Source: Xanthomonas prunicola (GTDB lineage: Bacteria; Pseudomonadota; Gammaproteobacteria; Xanthomonadales; Xanthomonadaceae). From it: DNA of 64,000 nucleotides. Positions within the stretch are counted from its first letter, which is position 1, and every line of letters begins with the position of its first letter. Shown piece after piece: positions 18,166 to 28,197 of this stretch. The notes under the pieces were generated by a model. The model ran no database searches and had not been told where the DNA came from. It worked only from the letters and a program-made list of their open reading frames with translations. Location of the stretch: contig NZ_PHKV01000005.1 in assembly GCF_002846205.1 (NCBI RefSeq), positions 186,001-250,000 on the forward strand, read 5' to 3'. A program made the translations under genes and the position numbers.

Positions 18166-19370
18166 TGACCGACCGTATCTCCACCAGCATGATGTACAGC
18201 CAGTCGGTCGCCTCGATGGGCGCCAAGCAGACGCGGCTGAACCAGCTCGAATCGCAGCTGTCCAGCGGCCAGCGCCTGGTCACCGCCAAGGACGACCCGG
18301 TCGCCGCGGGCACTGCGGTCGGTCTGGATCGCGCCCTGGCCGCAATCACGCGCTTTGGCGAAAACGCCAACAACGTGCAGAACCGCCTCGGGCTGCAGGA
18401 AAATGCGCTGTCGCAGGCCGGCGACAAAATGGCGCGCGTCACCGAATTGGCGGTGCAGGCCAGCAATTCCTCGCTCAGTCCCGATGACCGCAAGGCGATC
18501 GCCTCGGAACTGACTGCACTGCGCGACAGCATGGTGAGCCTGGCCAACAGCACCGACGGCACCGGCCGCTATCTGTTCGGCGGTACTGCCGACGGCAGCG
18601 CGCCGTTCATCAAGAGCAATGGCGGCGTCGTCTACAACGGCGACCAGACCCAGAAGCAGGTCGAAGTGGCGCCGGACACCTTCGTCAGCGACACCCTGCC
18701 TGGCAGCGAAATCTTCATGCGCATCCGCACCGGCGACGGCACCGTGGACGCGCACGCCAACGCCGCCAACACCGGGACCGGCTTGCTGCTGGATTTCAGC
18801 CGCGATGCCAGCACCGGCAGCTGGAACGGTGGAAGTTACAGCGTGCAGTTCACCGCCGCCAATACCTATGAGGTGCGCGACAGCAGCAATGCGGTGGTCA
18901 GCACCGGCACCTATAAAGATGGAGAAGACATCAACGCGGCCGGCGTGCGTATGCGCATCAGCGGCACGCCGGCGGCGGGCGACAGTTTCCAGATCGGCGC
19001 CTCCGGCACCAAGGACGTGTTCTCCACCATCAACGACCTGGTCGGCGCGCTGAACTCGGACACGCTGACCCCGCCGCAGAAGGCGTCGATGATCAACACC
19101 GTGCAGTCGTCGATGCGCAACATCGCGCAGGCGTCTTCGAAGATGATCGATGCGCGCGCCTCCGGTGGCGCGCAGTTGTCGGCCATCGACAACGCCAACT
19201 CCTTGCTCGAATCCAACGAAGTCACGCTCAAGACCACCCTGTCGTCGATCCGCGATCTGGATTACGCCTCGGCGATTGGGCAATACCAACTCGAGAAGGC
19301 CTCGTTGCAGGCCGCTCAGACCATTTTTCAGCAGATGCAGTCGTCGTCGTTGTTCAACCTGATCCGCTGA
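18165..19370 (+). CDS. flgL: Hook-filament junction protein FlgL (HAP3)
   Basis: 401 residues. N-terminal flagellin-like signature (RISTSMMYSQSVASMGAKQTRLNQLESQLSSGQRLVTAKDDPVAAG) and a C-terminal helix (LDYASAIGQYQLEKASLQAAQTIFQQMQSSSLFNLIR) identify FlgL. It is the second junction protein, between FlgK and the filament. The start overlaps the flgK stop (TGATG). It is last gene of the flgGHIJKL operon; a weak hairpin follows. Confidence 0.97.
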   Translation: MTDRISTSMMYSQSVASMGAKQTRLNQLESQLSSGQRLVTAKDDPVAAGTAVGLDRALAAITRFGENANNVQNRLGLQENALSQAGDKMARVTELAVQASNSSLSPDDRKAIASELTALRDSMVSLANSTDGTGRYLFGGTADGSAPFIKSNGGVVYNGDQTQKQVEVAPDTFVSDTLPGSEIFMRIRTGDGTVDAHANAANTGTGLLLDFSRDASTGSWNGGSYSVQFTAANTYEVRDSSNAVVSTGTYKDGEDINAAGVRMRISGTPAAGDSFQIGASGTKDVFSTINDLVGALNSDTLTPPQKASMINTVQSSMRNIAQASSKMIDARASGGAQLSAIDNANSLLESNEVTLKTTLSSIRDLDYASAIGQYQLEKASLQAAQTIFQQMQSSSLFNLIR

Positions 19371-19375
19371 TTTGC

Positions 19376-19397
19376 CGCAGAAAACCTGCGTTTTCTT
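19376..19397 (+). terminator. Weak terminator after flgL
   Basis: CGCAG, a five-base loop AAAAC, CTGCG, then TTTTCTT. The stem is only five pairs but the T-run is in place, six bases after the flgL stop and about 65 bases before the fliC promoter. Confidence 0.5.
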
Positions 19398-19461
19398 CGC
19401 TCCTGCGCGTGGGCATTTGCGCGGCGGACGGAGTTTATTTTTCGAAGAGTTATACCAGCGC

Positions 19462-19488
19462 TAAAGATTGGCGGGGTGCTGCCGAATA
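19462..19488 (+). promoter_or_regulatory. FliA (sigma-28) promoter of fliC, with long 5' leader
   Basis: TAAAGATT, eleven bases, then GCCGAATA: the consensus -35 and six to seven of eight -10 bases, with 15 bases between TAAA and the -10. The expected start point is near 19494, leaving about 190 untranslated bases before the ATG at 19688. The leader contains a GGCAAG-loop-CTTGCC hairpin (about 19645-19663) and a GGA in a possible loop (GCGGAGGC, about 19632) close to the ribosome site. A 68-codon frame inside the leader has no recognisable product. Confidence 0.85.
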
Positions 19489-19687
19489 AACCAAACCCCT
19501 TGATACACAACGCTTACGTATTTCGTCCTGATGCAGAAAAACAGTAAAAAAATACTGGATTTCGCTAAAGGTTCCCGACGCAACGCCGTTATTCATCTCA
19601 GCAGCGGCAACGGCCAACTTGATGGCCCCCCTGCGGAGGCTCCAGGCAAGTCCCCCTTGCCGGAAAAATCGCTTAGGAGAAATCAAA

Positions 19688-20887
19688 ATGGCACAGGTAA
19701 TCAACACCAACGTAATGTCGCTGAACGCTCAGCGTAACCTCAACACCAACAGCTCCAGCTTGGCGCTGAGCATCCAGCAGCTTTCGTCGGGCAAGCGGAT
19801 CACCAGCTTTGCCGTCGACGCAGCCGGCGGCGCAATCGCCGAGCGCTTCACCACCCAGATCCGCGGCCTGGACGTTGCCTCGCGCAACGCCAACGACGGC
19901 ATCTCGCTGTCCCAGACTGCCGAAGGCGCGATGCAGGAAATCGGCAACAACCTGCAGCGTATCCGCGAGCTGTCGGTGCAGTCGGCAAATGCAACCAACT
20001 CGTCCACCGACCGCGAAGCGCTGAACTCCGAAGTCAAGCAGCTGACCAGTGAAATCGATCGCGTCGCCAATCAGACCAGCTTCAACGGCACCAAGCTGCT
20101 TGACGGCTCGTTCTCTGGCGCGCTGTTCCAGGTCGGCGCCGACGCCGGCCAGACCATCGGCATCAACAGCATCGCCGATGCCAACATCGATACGCTGGGC
20201 AAGGCCAACTTCGCCGCCGCCGTCTCGGCTGCCGGCGTGACCGGCACCGCCACCGCCTCGGGTTCGGTCAGCGGCATCAGCCTGTCGTTCAAGGACGCCA
20301 GCGGTTCGGCCAAGAGCATCACCATCGCCGACGTCAAGGTCGCTTCAGGCGACAGTGCTGCCGATGTGAACAAGAAGGTCGCGGCGGCCATCAATGACAA
20401 GCTGGACCAGACCGGCATGTACGCCTCGATCAAGAGCGATGGTTCGGTGCAGATCGAATCGCTGAAGGCTGGCCAGGACTTCACCTCGCTGTCGGCTGGT
20501 ACCTCCAGCGCCGCCGGCATCACCGTCGGCGCCGGCATCACCACCGCTTCGGCCGCTTCCGGCTCCACCGCTTCGACCTTGGGCAGCCTGGATATCTCCA
20601 CGTTCTCCGGCGCGCAGAAGGCCCTGGAAATCGTCGACAAGGCATTGACCACGGTCAACTCCTCGCGCGCCGACATGGGTGCGGTGCAGAACCGCTTCAC
20701 CTCCACCATCGCCAACCTGAGCGCCACCTCGGAAAACCTGTCGGCCTCGCGTAGCCGCATCGCCGATACCGACTACGCCAAGACCACCGCCGAGCTGACC
20801 CGCACGCAGATCCTGCAGCAGGCCGGTACCGCGATGTTGGCCCAGGCCAAGTCGGTTCCGCAGAACGTGCTGAGCCTGCTGCAGTAA
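19688..20887 (+). CDS. fliC: Flagellin FliC
   Basis: 399 residues from the ATG of MAQVINTNV, preceded by TAGGAGAAATCAAA. N-terminal D0/D1 ([25 protein letters not shown]) and C-terminal D1/D0 ([65 protein letters not shown]) are conserved. The surface-exposed middle (about 175-290) is short, Ser/Ala/Gly-rich and offers many Ser/Thr for O-glycosylation. The flg22 region covers residues 30-51 and has Val at 43, where the eliciting epitope has Asp. The gene stands alone between a FliA promoter and a strong terminator. Confidence 0.98.
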   Translation: MAQVINTNVMSLNAQRNLNTNSSSLALSIQQLSSGKRITSFAVDAAGGAIAERFTTQIRGLDVASRNANDGISLSQTAEGAMQEIGNNLQRIRELSVQSANATNSSTDREALNSEVKQLTSEIDRVANQTSFNGTKLLDGSFSGALFQVGADAGQTIGINSIADANIDTLGKANFAAAVSAAGVTGTATASGSVSGISLSFKDASGSAKSITIADVKVASGDSAADVNKKVAAAINDKLDQTGMYASIKSDGSVQIESLKAGQDFTSLSAGTSSAAGITVGAGITTASAASGSTASTLGSLDISTFSGAQKALEIVDKALTTVNSSRADMGAVQNRFTSTIANLSATSENLSASRSRIADTDYAKTTAELTRTQILQQAGTAMLAQAKSVPQNVLSLLQ

Positions 20888-20923
20888 CTTGCCACAGTCA
20901 CCAGCAACGCTTTGCAGCAAGTC

Positions 20924-20952
20924 AAAAGCCCCTCTTCGGAGGGGCTTTTTTG
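20924..20952 (+). terminator. Intrinsic terminator of fliC
   Basis: AAAAGCCCCTC, loop TTCG, then GAGGGGCTTTTTT: a stem of eleven pairs with a stable UUCG tetraloop and a six-T tail, 37 bases after the fliC stop. It is the strongest terminator in the window. Confidence 0.95.
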
Positions 20953-20987
20953 TGGGCGCGGTTTTTTGACGCCAGTCGATCAGCGCG

Positions 20988-21006
20988 CTGGGCACGGAAG
21001 TTGCAT
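20988..21006 (+). promoter_or_regulatory. RpoN (-24/-12) promoter of fliD
   Basis: CTGGGCACGGAAGTTGCAT: GG at 20991-20992 and GC at 21003-21004 with ten bases between. The expected start point is near 21016, giving a leader of about 106 bases before fliD. Confidence 0.8.
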
Positions 21007-21121
21007 CCACAAAAGGGTGAGCAAGACGCGTCGGCGCCGCTAAAGTCCTCCCGGATGCGGCCGATACCCGTCTCGTAATCCCATGCATCCGTTGTTCGGA
21101 TGCCCAGACGAGGAATGCAAC

Positions 21122-22447
21122 ATGGCATCGTTGATCAGTACTTCTGCTTCAGGATTGGATATCCCCACCGTGGTGTCCACCCTGGTCTCCCGTCAGAGGG
21201 ATCCGGAGCAGGCGCGCATCAACAAGGCCGGCACCGCCGCGACCACGCAGCTGTCGGCCATCAGCCAGATCAAGAGCAGCATGACCACGCTCAAGTCCGC
21301 GCTGGACAAGGTGGTCAGCAGTGCCGACACCAACGCCTACAAGGCCACGGTGCCGACCGATGCCGGCTTCACCGCCACCACCACCAGCTCGGCGGCGCCG
21401 GGCAACTATTCGGTGGAACTGGTCTCGCTGGCGACCTCGCAAAAACTGGCCTCCGGCGCGTTTACGGCCGATGCCACGGTGGGCAGCGGCACGCTGACGA
21501 TCGGCTATGGCGATCAGAGCGTCACGGTGGACATCAGCGGCACCGACAAGCTCACCGACATCGCTGCGGCCATCAACAAGGCTGCTGGCGGCAAGGGAGT
21601 CACTGCCAGCGTGGTCACTGCCAACGATGGCCAGCACCTGGTCTTCAACGCGGTCGACCCCGGCACCAAGGGCGCCCTGACCATCAGTGCCAGCGATCCG
21701 AGCCTGAGCAGCCTGACCTACGGCCCAGGCGTCACCGGCGGGCTGAACCAGACCGTGGCTGCCGCCGACGCACTCGTGCGCGTGGACGGCTTCGAGCGCA
21801 CCTCCAGCTCCAACACCATCAGCGACATCGTGCCCGGCGTGGTGCTCAACCTGACCAAGGCCGCCGAAGGCACAAAGTTCAACCTGGGCGTAGCGGCCGA
21901 TACCAGTGGCCTCAAAGGTAACCTCACTGCGTTTGCTGCGGCCTACAACACCGCCAACACCTTGCTGGCCAAGAGCAGCGCCTACGACGCCACCACCAAG
22001 ACCGCCGCAGCCCTGACCGGCGACTCGCTGGTGCGCAGCCTGCAGCAACAGTTGCGCGGCCAAGTCAGCGGCAACGTCAACGAGCTCAAGGCGCTGGGCC
22101 TGACCATCGACAAGGATGGCGTGATGAGCTTCGACAGCGCCAAGTTTGACACCGCCATCGCCTCCGACGGCGGTGCTGCCGCCGACGTGTTCGGCAAGGA
22201 CGGCAAGTTCGGCTCCGGCCTGACCAAGTTGCTGGACAGCAACGTCAACGCCACCAGTGGCACCCTGACCCTGCGTTCGGACAGCTTGAACAAGACCATC
22301 AAGGGCTACGAGTCCGACCTGGACGACCTCGACGCGCGCATGACCAAGCTCTCCGATAGTTACACCGCGCAGTTCACCGCGATGGAAACCATGATCAGCA
22401 AGTTGCAAAGCAGCACCAGCTCGCTCAGCGGCCTGCTGACAAGCTGA
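21122..22447 (+). CDS. fliD: Filament cap protein FliD (HAP2)
   Basis: 441 residues from the ATG of MASLISTSASGLDIPTVVSTLV, with GAGGAA nine bases upstream; the longer frame is not needed. The FliD N-domain (DPEQARINKAG, LSAISQIKSSMTTLKSALDKV) and C-domain (GDSLVRSLQQQLRGQ, LKALGLTIDKDGVMSFDSAKFDTAI, RMTKLSDSYTAQFTAMETMISKLQSS) are present. It caps the filament tip so that flagellin folds into place. It has its own RpoN promoter, unlike the FliA-controlled fliC next door. Confidence 0.97.
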   Translation: MASLISTSASGLDIPTVVSTLVSRQRDPEQARINKAGTAATTQLSAISQIKSSMTTLKSALDKVVSSADTNAYKATVPTDAGFTATTTSSAAPGNYSVELVSLATSQKLASGAFTADATVGSGTLTIGYGDQSVTVDISGTDKLTDIAAAINKAAGGKGVTASVVTANDGQHLVFNAVDPGTKGALTISASDPSLSSLTYGPGVTGGLNQTVAAADALVRVDGFERTSSSNTISDIVPGVVLNLTKAAEGTKFNLGVAADTSGLKGNLTAFAAAYNTANTLLAKSSAYDATTKTAAALTGDSLVRSLQQQLRGQVSGNVNELKALGLTIDKDGVMSFDSAKFDTAIASDGGAAADVFGKDGKFGSGLTKLLDSNVNATSGTLTLRSDSLNKTIKGYESDLDDLDARMTKLSDSYTAQFTAMETMISKLQSSTSSLSGLLTS

Positions 22448-22465
22448 TTTCTGTGATGACAATCC

Positions 22466-22493
22466 TCAAGTCCTGTCAGGGTATTGCCGATAC
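22466..22493 (+). promoter_or_regulatory. Probable FliA-type promoter of fliS
   Basis: TCAA, 16 bases, then GCCGATAC (22486-22493), which matches seven of eight bases of the -10 consensus. The -35 has one mismatch and the spacer is one base long. It would give a leader of about 100 bases for fliS and could drive fliS, the FliT-like gene, the PilZ-like gene and the FsnR-like gene. Confidence 0.6.
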
Positions 22494-22597
22494 AAGAAGG
22501 GCCTATCGTGATTTCGGCCTTGCCTTCCGGCAGGAGCGTCGTCGCAGGAGCGTAGCGCTCCGGGACCAGCGAAGGTCAGCCCATTGAGGAGTCATCC

Positions 22598-23011
22598 ATG
22601 TACGGTTCCAATCGTCAATATGCCGAGCAATACCGCAAGGTCGGCGTGGCCACCAGCGTGACCGAAGCCGACCCGCACAAGCTGGTCTCGCTGCTGTTTG
22701 CCGGTGCCTGCCAGCGCATCCGTCTGGCCCAGGCCTGCCTGGCGCAAGGCGATCAGGCACGCAAGGGCAAGGCGATTGGTGAGGCTTGCGCGATCGTCGG
22801 TCACTTGAACGGCTCGCTCGATCACGAAGCCGGTGGCGAGATCGCTGGCAACCTCTCGGCCCTGTATGACTACGTCATGCAGCGGCTGACTGCAGCCAAC
22901 CTGCACAACGATGAGACCGCGTTGACCGAAGCGCTGGATTTGCTCAGCGAAATCGACTCGGCGTGGAACTCCATCCCCCTCGAACAACGCGGCCTTTCCG
23001 CCGTTTCGTGA
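22598..23011 (+). CDS. fliS: Flagellin export chaperone FliS
   Basis: 137 residues. FliS hallmarks: YGSNRQYAEQYRKVGVATSVTEADPHKLVSLLFAGACQRI, the middle helix KAIGEACAIVGHLNGSLDHEAGGEIAGNLSALYDYVMQRLTAANL, and the C-terminal helix. It binds the C-terminus of unpolymerised flagellin in the cytosol and delivers it to FlhA. It lies 150 bases after fliD and is followed closely by three small genes. Confidence 0.96.
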   Translation: MYGSNRQYAEQYRKVGVATSVTEADPHKLVSLLFAGACQRIRLAQACLAQGDQARKGKAIGEACAIVGHLNGSLDHEAGGEIAGNLSALYDYVMQRLTAANLHNDETALTEALDLLSEIDSAWNSIPLEQRGLSAVS

Positions 23012-23019
23012 GTCCTGCC

Positions 23020-23313
23020 ATGCATAACGTGCAAAGCCTTCAAGCAGAAATCGCCGACCTCCGCCTGGCCATGGCGCAGGAGGAGTTCGAGGTGATGCCG
23101 CAGATGCTGGACGCCCACGACCTGCACCTGCGCGAATACGCGCAACAGGTCGATATCCAACAGGACCGCGACGCGCTGCAGACCTTGCTCACCATGCATC
23201 AGGACCTGATGCGGATGATGCGCGAGCGTCAGCGCAAGCTGCTGGAACTGATCCGCGCACAGCGTACGTCGTCGTCGGCCAGCCGCGCCTACGCACGGGT
23301 CGGTCGGATCTGA
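23020..23313 (+). CDS. fliT: FliT-like flagellar chaperone (small helical protein)
   Basis: 97 residues from the ATG of MHNVQSLQAEIADL. The protein is almost entirely charged helix (Gln, Glu, Arg, Met-rich, about 5-85). Position between fliS and later regulatory genes, size and helical pattern suit FliT, the chaperone that holds FliD. FliT is poorly conserved, so this is placement more than sequence recognition. It starts 8 bases after the fliS stop and overlaps the next gene by one base (TGATG). Confidence 0.6.
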   Translation: MHNVQSLQAEIADLRLAMAQEEFEVMPQMLDAHDLHLREYAQQVDIQQDRDALQTLLTMHQDLMRMMRERQRKLLELIRAQRTSSSASRAYARVGRI

Positions 23314-23879
23314 TGAGCACGCTCGGCACACTCGCGCCATCCGCCGATGCCGAGCTGTTTGCCGACACGCTTAGTTGCGAGTTGCAGTTGCCGGCCGGCT
23401 TCCGCGCGGGGAGCGATGCTGGCACGCATAACGCTGCAGAAACCCTGTTGCGCAGCCTTGGCCAGGTCGAAGACTTGCGAAGCGAGGAAACCAGCGAAGA
23501 CCGCGGCGAACTGCCATTGCTGGTGCAGCGCATGGACGCCAAACTCGATTTGATGCTGGCGCTGATCGGCCGCCTTGTGCGCCACGGCGACAGCGGCCTG
23601 AGCCAGGGCTTGGTGCATTGGTCCGTGCGCGGAATCCGCCTGAGTTGCGCAACCAGCCACGCACCAGGCACGACTGGCAGCGTTTGTTTGCAGCCATCGG
23701 ACTGGCTTCCTGAACTTGTACAGCTCCCTGCCACCGTGCTGGCGAGCGCGAGCGATGGCCATGATTTCTGGCTGTGGCTGCGGTTTGCCCCGCTTGCGCC
23801 GGGACTGCAGGACGCCCTGGAACGCCACCTGTTCCGTCTGCATCGCCGTCAGATCGCAGACGCCCGCCGCCAGCGCTGA
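23313..23879 (+). CDS. Atypical PilZ-domain protein (tPilZ-like)
   Basis: 188 residues. The N-terminal third is acidic and helical (EDLRSEETSEDRGELPLLVQRMDAKLDLMLALIGRLV). The C-terminal half is beta-rich with short blocks such as HWSVRGIRLSC and VCLQPSDWLPELVQLPATVL. This resembles the atypical tetrameric PilZ protein described from X. campestris (XCC6012), in which a long helix causes oligomerisation. The RxxxR and D/NxSxxG c-di-GMP motifs of ordinary PilZ domains are not seen, only WSVRG in the second position. I infer a c-di-GMP-related or structural role in flagellar function. It overlaps the FliT-like gene by one base and reaches the FsnR-like frame. Confidence 0.6.
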   Translation: MSTLGTLAPSADAELFADTLSCELQLPAGFRAGSDAGTHNAAETLLRSLGQVEDLRSEETSEDRGELPLLVQRMDAKLDLMLALIGRLVRHGDSGLSQGLVHWSVRGIRLSCATSHAPGTTGSVCLQPSDWLPELVQLPATVLASASDGHDFWLWLRFAPLAPGLQDALERHLFRLHRRQIADARRQR

Positions 23880-23951
23880 TTGCCATGGTTGGCGCGGGGC
23901 GCCGGGTCAGCTAATGTGCTCTTTACTGAAAAAGAAGGTCTCTTCTGCGCC

Positions 23952-24584
23952 GTGCGAGTCATCATCGTCGACGATCACACCCTTGTCCGTGCCGGCCTGT
24001 CCAGGCTGCTGCAAACTTTCGCCGGCATCGATGTCGTTGGCGAGGCGAGCAACGCGCAACAAGCCCTGGACATGACGTCCCTGCACCGGCCCGACCTGGT
24101 GTTGATGGACCTGTCCCTGCCCGGCCGTAGCGGCCTGGATGCCATGACGGACGTGCTGCGCGCCGCGCCGCGCACGCATGTGGTGATGATGTCCATGCAC
24201 GACGACCCGGTGCACGTGCGCGATGCGCTCGATCGCGGCGCGGTCGGCTTCGTGGTCAAGGATGCCGCACCGCTGGAATTGGAATTGGCCTTGCGCGCTG
24301 CTGCCGCTGGCCAAGTGTTCCTGAGCCCGCAGATCTCGTCCAAGATGATTGCGCCGATGCTAGGCCGGGAAAAACCGGTTGGTATCGCCGCCTTGTCGCC
24401 GCGCCAGCGCGAAATCCTGCGCGAAATCGGCCGCGGCCAGAGCAACAAGGAAATCGCCGCCGACCTCGGCATCAGCGTCAAGACGGTGGAAACCCACCGC
24501 GCACGCATGATGGAATCGCTCGGTTGCCGTCGCGCCAACGACCTGGTGCTGCTGGCGGCCAAACATCACAACGAGTTGGTCTGA
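23952..24584 (+). CDS. fsnR: NarL/FixJ-type response regulator (FsnR-like)
   Basis: 210 residues from a GTG (VRVIIVDDHTLVRAG). The frame is open to 23880 but the receiver begins exactly here. Receiver domain: VDD acidic pair, phospho-acceptor Asp in LVLMDLSLPG, and Lys in FVVKDA. C-terminal LuxR-type helix-turn-helix (LSPRQREILREIGRGQSNKEIAADLGISVKTVETHRARMMESLG). FsnR of Stenotrophomonas and Xanthomonas is such a regulator encoded in the flagellar cluster and reported to activate flagellar operons; the name here is by position and type. The ribosome site is weak. No cognate kinase is adjacent. Confidence 0.8.
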   Translation: MRVIIVDDHTLVRAGLSRLLQTFAGIDVVGEASNAQQALDMTSLHRPDLVLMDLSLPGRSGLDAMTDVLRAAPRTHVVMMSMHDDPVHVRDALDRGAVGFVVKDAAPLELELALRAAAAGQVFLSPQISSKMIAPMLGREKPVGIAALSPRQREILREIGRGQSNKEIAADLGISVKTVETHRARMMESLGCRRANDLVLLAAKHHNELV

Positions 24585-24671
24585 CGCGCAAAACCTCAGC
24601 GCGCGCTGTCGGGCTAGCGATGGTCAAAACAGTGACGGGATTCCGGCGGGCATGCTTGAGTCCGCCTGCAA

Positions 24672-24690
24672 TGTCAGGAAGCTCCTGACA
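24672..24690. promoter_or_regulatory. Palindrome before rpoN2, possible operator
   Basis: TGTCAGGA AGC TCCTGACA: perfect 8-base arms with a 3-base centre, followed at 24694 by a third half-site TGTCGGGA. No T-run follows, so it is not a typical terminator. It lies in the 222-base gap between the FsnR-like gene and rpoN2 and could bind a dimeric regulator of rpoN2-vemR-fleQ. No sigma-54 or sigma-28 promoter is recognisable in this gap. Confidence 0.45.
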
Positions 24691-24806
24691 CACTGTCGGG
24701 AAAATCATGAGCCACCTCACCTGACTCCCTGATTAGAAACCCGTCGCGTTGTCCTGCAAGATGCATTCCATCGCTGCTGCGTGCAGCGCCCTTCGGAAGC
24801 GCTTCC

Positions 24807-26210
24807 ATGAAGACGACCATTTCCGCCCAGCTCGGGCAGCAACTGCACCTCACGCCGCAGTTGCTGCAGTCGATCCGTCTGTTGCAATTGGACGGCATGC
24901 AGTTGGAACTGGAAATCCGTCGCGCCCTGGAAACCAATCCGTTGCTGGAGTTGGAAGAGCTGGCCGATAACGGGGAGACGGCCACCACCAACGACGATGG
25001 CGCCAGCGATGTCGCCGCGTTCGACGAGCTGCCGGAAAGCACGATGTGGGACGTGCAGAGCAGCAGCTGGAACGATGGCGACGACGACCGCATGCAGCGC
25101 GTGGCCGCCGGCGAGTCCACCGACCCACATGTGCGCATCCTGCGCGAACTGGCGCTGGACCTGGACGAGGTGGCATTGGGGGCCGCTGCGTTCTGGCTGG
25201 AGCAGACCGACGACGCCGGGTATCTGACCGAAGCGCTGTCGACGTTGCAGCAGTTGGGCGCCACCCGCCTGGGTATGACCGTGCAGGCAGTGGAAGCGAT
25301 CCGCCAGCGCCTGCTGCACGGTGATCCGGCCGGTCTGGCCGCCTGCGACCTGCGCGAGTGCCTGCAGGCCCAGTTGACCGCCCTGCCCGGTCGTGTGCCG
25401 GCACGCCACCTGGCGGCGCGTATCCTCAACGGCGACCTGGAGCTGCTGGCCGCGCATGATTACGCGGTGCTGGCGCGTGCGCACGATGCCGAGGTGGACG
25501 ATGCGCGCGAAGCGGTGCGGCTGATCCTCTCGCTGCAACCGCGTCCGGGCGACGACCTGCTGCAGGAAAGCAACGCCAGCGTGATCCCGGATGTGCTCGC
25601 CTGGCATGCCGATGGCAGCTGGCGTGTTGCTCTCAATCCGGCCACCACCCATCGCGTCAGCATCAATCCGGTGCACGAACGTGCGCTGGCTGAAGCCGGC
25701 GAGGCAGCACAGCCGTTGCGTGACATGTTGCAGGAAGCGCGCTGGCTGACCCGCGGGCTGTCGATGCGCTACGAAACCCTGCTGCGCGCAACGCGCGCCA
25801 TCGTCGAACGCCAGGCCGCCTTCCTGGCGCGCGGCGAAGAGGCAATGGCACCGCTGACGCTGAAGGAAATCGCCGACGAGATCGGCATGCACGAATCGAC
25901 GATTTCGCGCATCACCACCGGCAAGTACATCCAGACCCCGCGCGGCACCTTGGAGCTCAAGCACTTCTTTGCCGTGCGGCTGGAAGGCGCCAGCGTCTCC
26001 GGCCAGGCCGTCAAGGCGATGGTGCGCCGCTTGATCGAAAGCGAGCCGGCCGGCCGGCCGTTGGCCGACGAGGCCATTGCCGGATTGTTGTCGCGGCAAG
26101 GCGTTAACATTGCGCGCCGCACCGTCGCCAAGTACCGCGAACAACTTGATATCGCCCCGGCACGCGAGCGCCGCCGCACTACTAAACCACTGCTTGCCCG
26201 GGCAGGATAA
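24807..26210 (+). CDS. rpoN2: RNA polymerase sigma-54 factor RpoN2
   Basis: 467 residues. Region I (MKTTISAQLGQQLHLTPQLLQSIRLLQLDGMQLELEIRRALETNPLLE) contacts core enzyme and activator. An acidic region II is followed by the core-binding domain, the DNA-binding helix-turn-helix (TLKEIADEIGMHESTISRITTGKYIQTPRGTLELKHFF) and the RpoN box (ARRTVAKYREQL). Xanthomonas carries two rpoN genes; the one next to vemR and fleQ is called rpoN2 and serves flagellar genes, matching the ten -24/-12 promoters seen in this window. It is followed by vemR after 8 bases. Confidence 0.96.
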   Translation: MKTTISAQLGQQLHLTPQLLQSIRLLQLDGMQLELEIRRALETNPLLELEELADNGETATTNDDGASDVAAFDELPESTMWDVQSSSWNDGDDDRMQRVAAGESTDPHVRILRELALDLDEVALGAAAFWLEQTDDAGYLTEALSTLQQLGATRLGMTVQAVEAIRQRLLHGDPAGLAACDLRECLQAQLTALPGRVPARHLAARILNGDLELLAAHDYAVLARAHDAEVDDAREAVRLILSLQPRPGDDLLQESNASVIPDVLAWHADGSWRVALNPATTHRVSINPVHERALAEAGEAAQPLRDMLQEARWLTRGLSMRYETLLRATRAIVERQAAFLARGEEAMAPLTLKEIADEIGMHESTISRITTGKYIQTPRGTLELKHFFAVRLEGASVSGQAVKAMVRRLIESEPAGRPLADEAIAGLLSRQGVNIARRTVAKYREQLDIAPARERRRTTKPLLARAG

Positions 26211-26218
26211 GGACTACT

Positions 26219-26594
26219 ATGAGCAAACTCACCGTGCTGCTGGTCGACGACCACGAGGGCTTCATCAACGCTGCGATGCGTCATTTTCGCAAAGTGGAGT
26301 GGCTCGATATCGTGGGCAGTGCCGCCAATGGACTGGAAGCGATCGAGCGCTCTGAGTCGCTGCGCCCCAATGTCGTGCTGATGGACCTGGCCATGCCCGA
26401 GATGGGCGGGCTGCAGGCCACGCGTCTGATCAAGACGCAGGACGATCCGCCGTATATTGTCATCGCGAGCCACTTCGATGATGCCGAGCATCGTGAACAT
26501 GCTCTTCGCGCGGGTGCTGACAATTTTGTCAGCAAGCTGTCCTATATCCAGGAAGTAATGCCAATCCTGGAGGGCCTGACGGAAGGAGCCAGGA

Positions 26595-26602
<8 letters not shown>
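26219..26602 (+). CDS. vemR: Single-domain response regulator VemR
   Basis: 127 residues, receiver only. Acidic pair in LLVDDHEGF, phospho-acceptor Asp in NVVLMDLAMPEMGG (about 56), Ser/Thr position in VIASHFDD and Lys in NFVSKLSYI. It lies between rpoN2 and fleQ, the locus of VemR in X. campestris, which is reported to affect virulence, exopolysaccharide and motility and to act with RpoN2 and FleQ. It has no output domain, so it works by protein contact. It overlaps fleQ by 8 bases (ATGAGTGA), implying coupled translation. Confidence 0.92.
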
Positions 26603-28079
<1,477 letters not shown>

Positions 28080-28104
28080 GCGGATATACGCGCAGCTTCC
28101 GCTC

Positions 28105-28123
28105 GCTGGCATAGCGCTTGCTT
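28105..28123 (+). promoter_or_regulatory. RpoN (-24/-12) promoter of the glycan island
   Basis: CGCTGGCATAGCGCTTGCTT: GG at 28108-28109 and GC at 28120-28121 with ten bases between. The expected start point is near 28133, giving a leader of about 65 bases before the aminotransferase. It lies 29 bases after the fleQ stop. It places the sugar genes under RpoN2, probably with FleQ. Confidence 0.82.
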
Positions 28124-28197
28124 CAGCAGGATTACTCCGTTCGCAGCTGCCGGCTGCGACGGAATCCCGACCTTCATCAGCACCTGCCGAGGCATTG

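Noticed and set aside
19531-19737. 68-codon frame in the fliC leader
   Set aside because: No ribosome site or known product, and it runs into the fliC start region in another frame.
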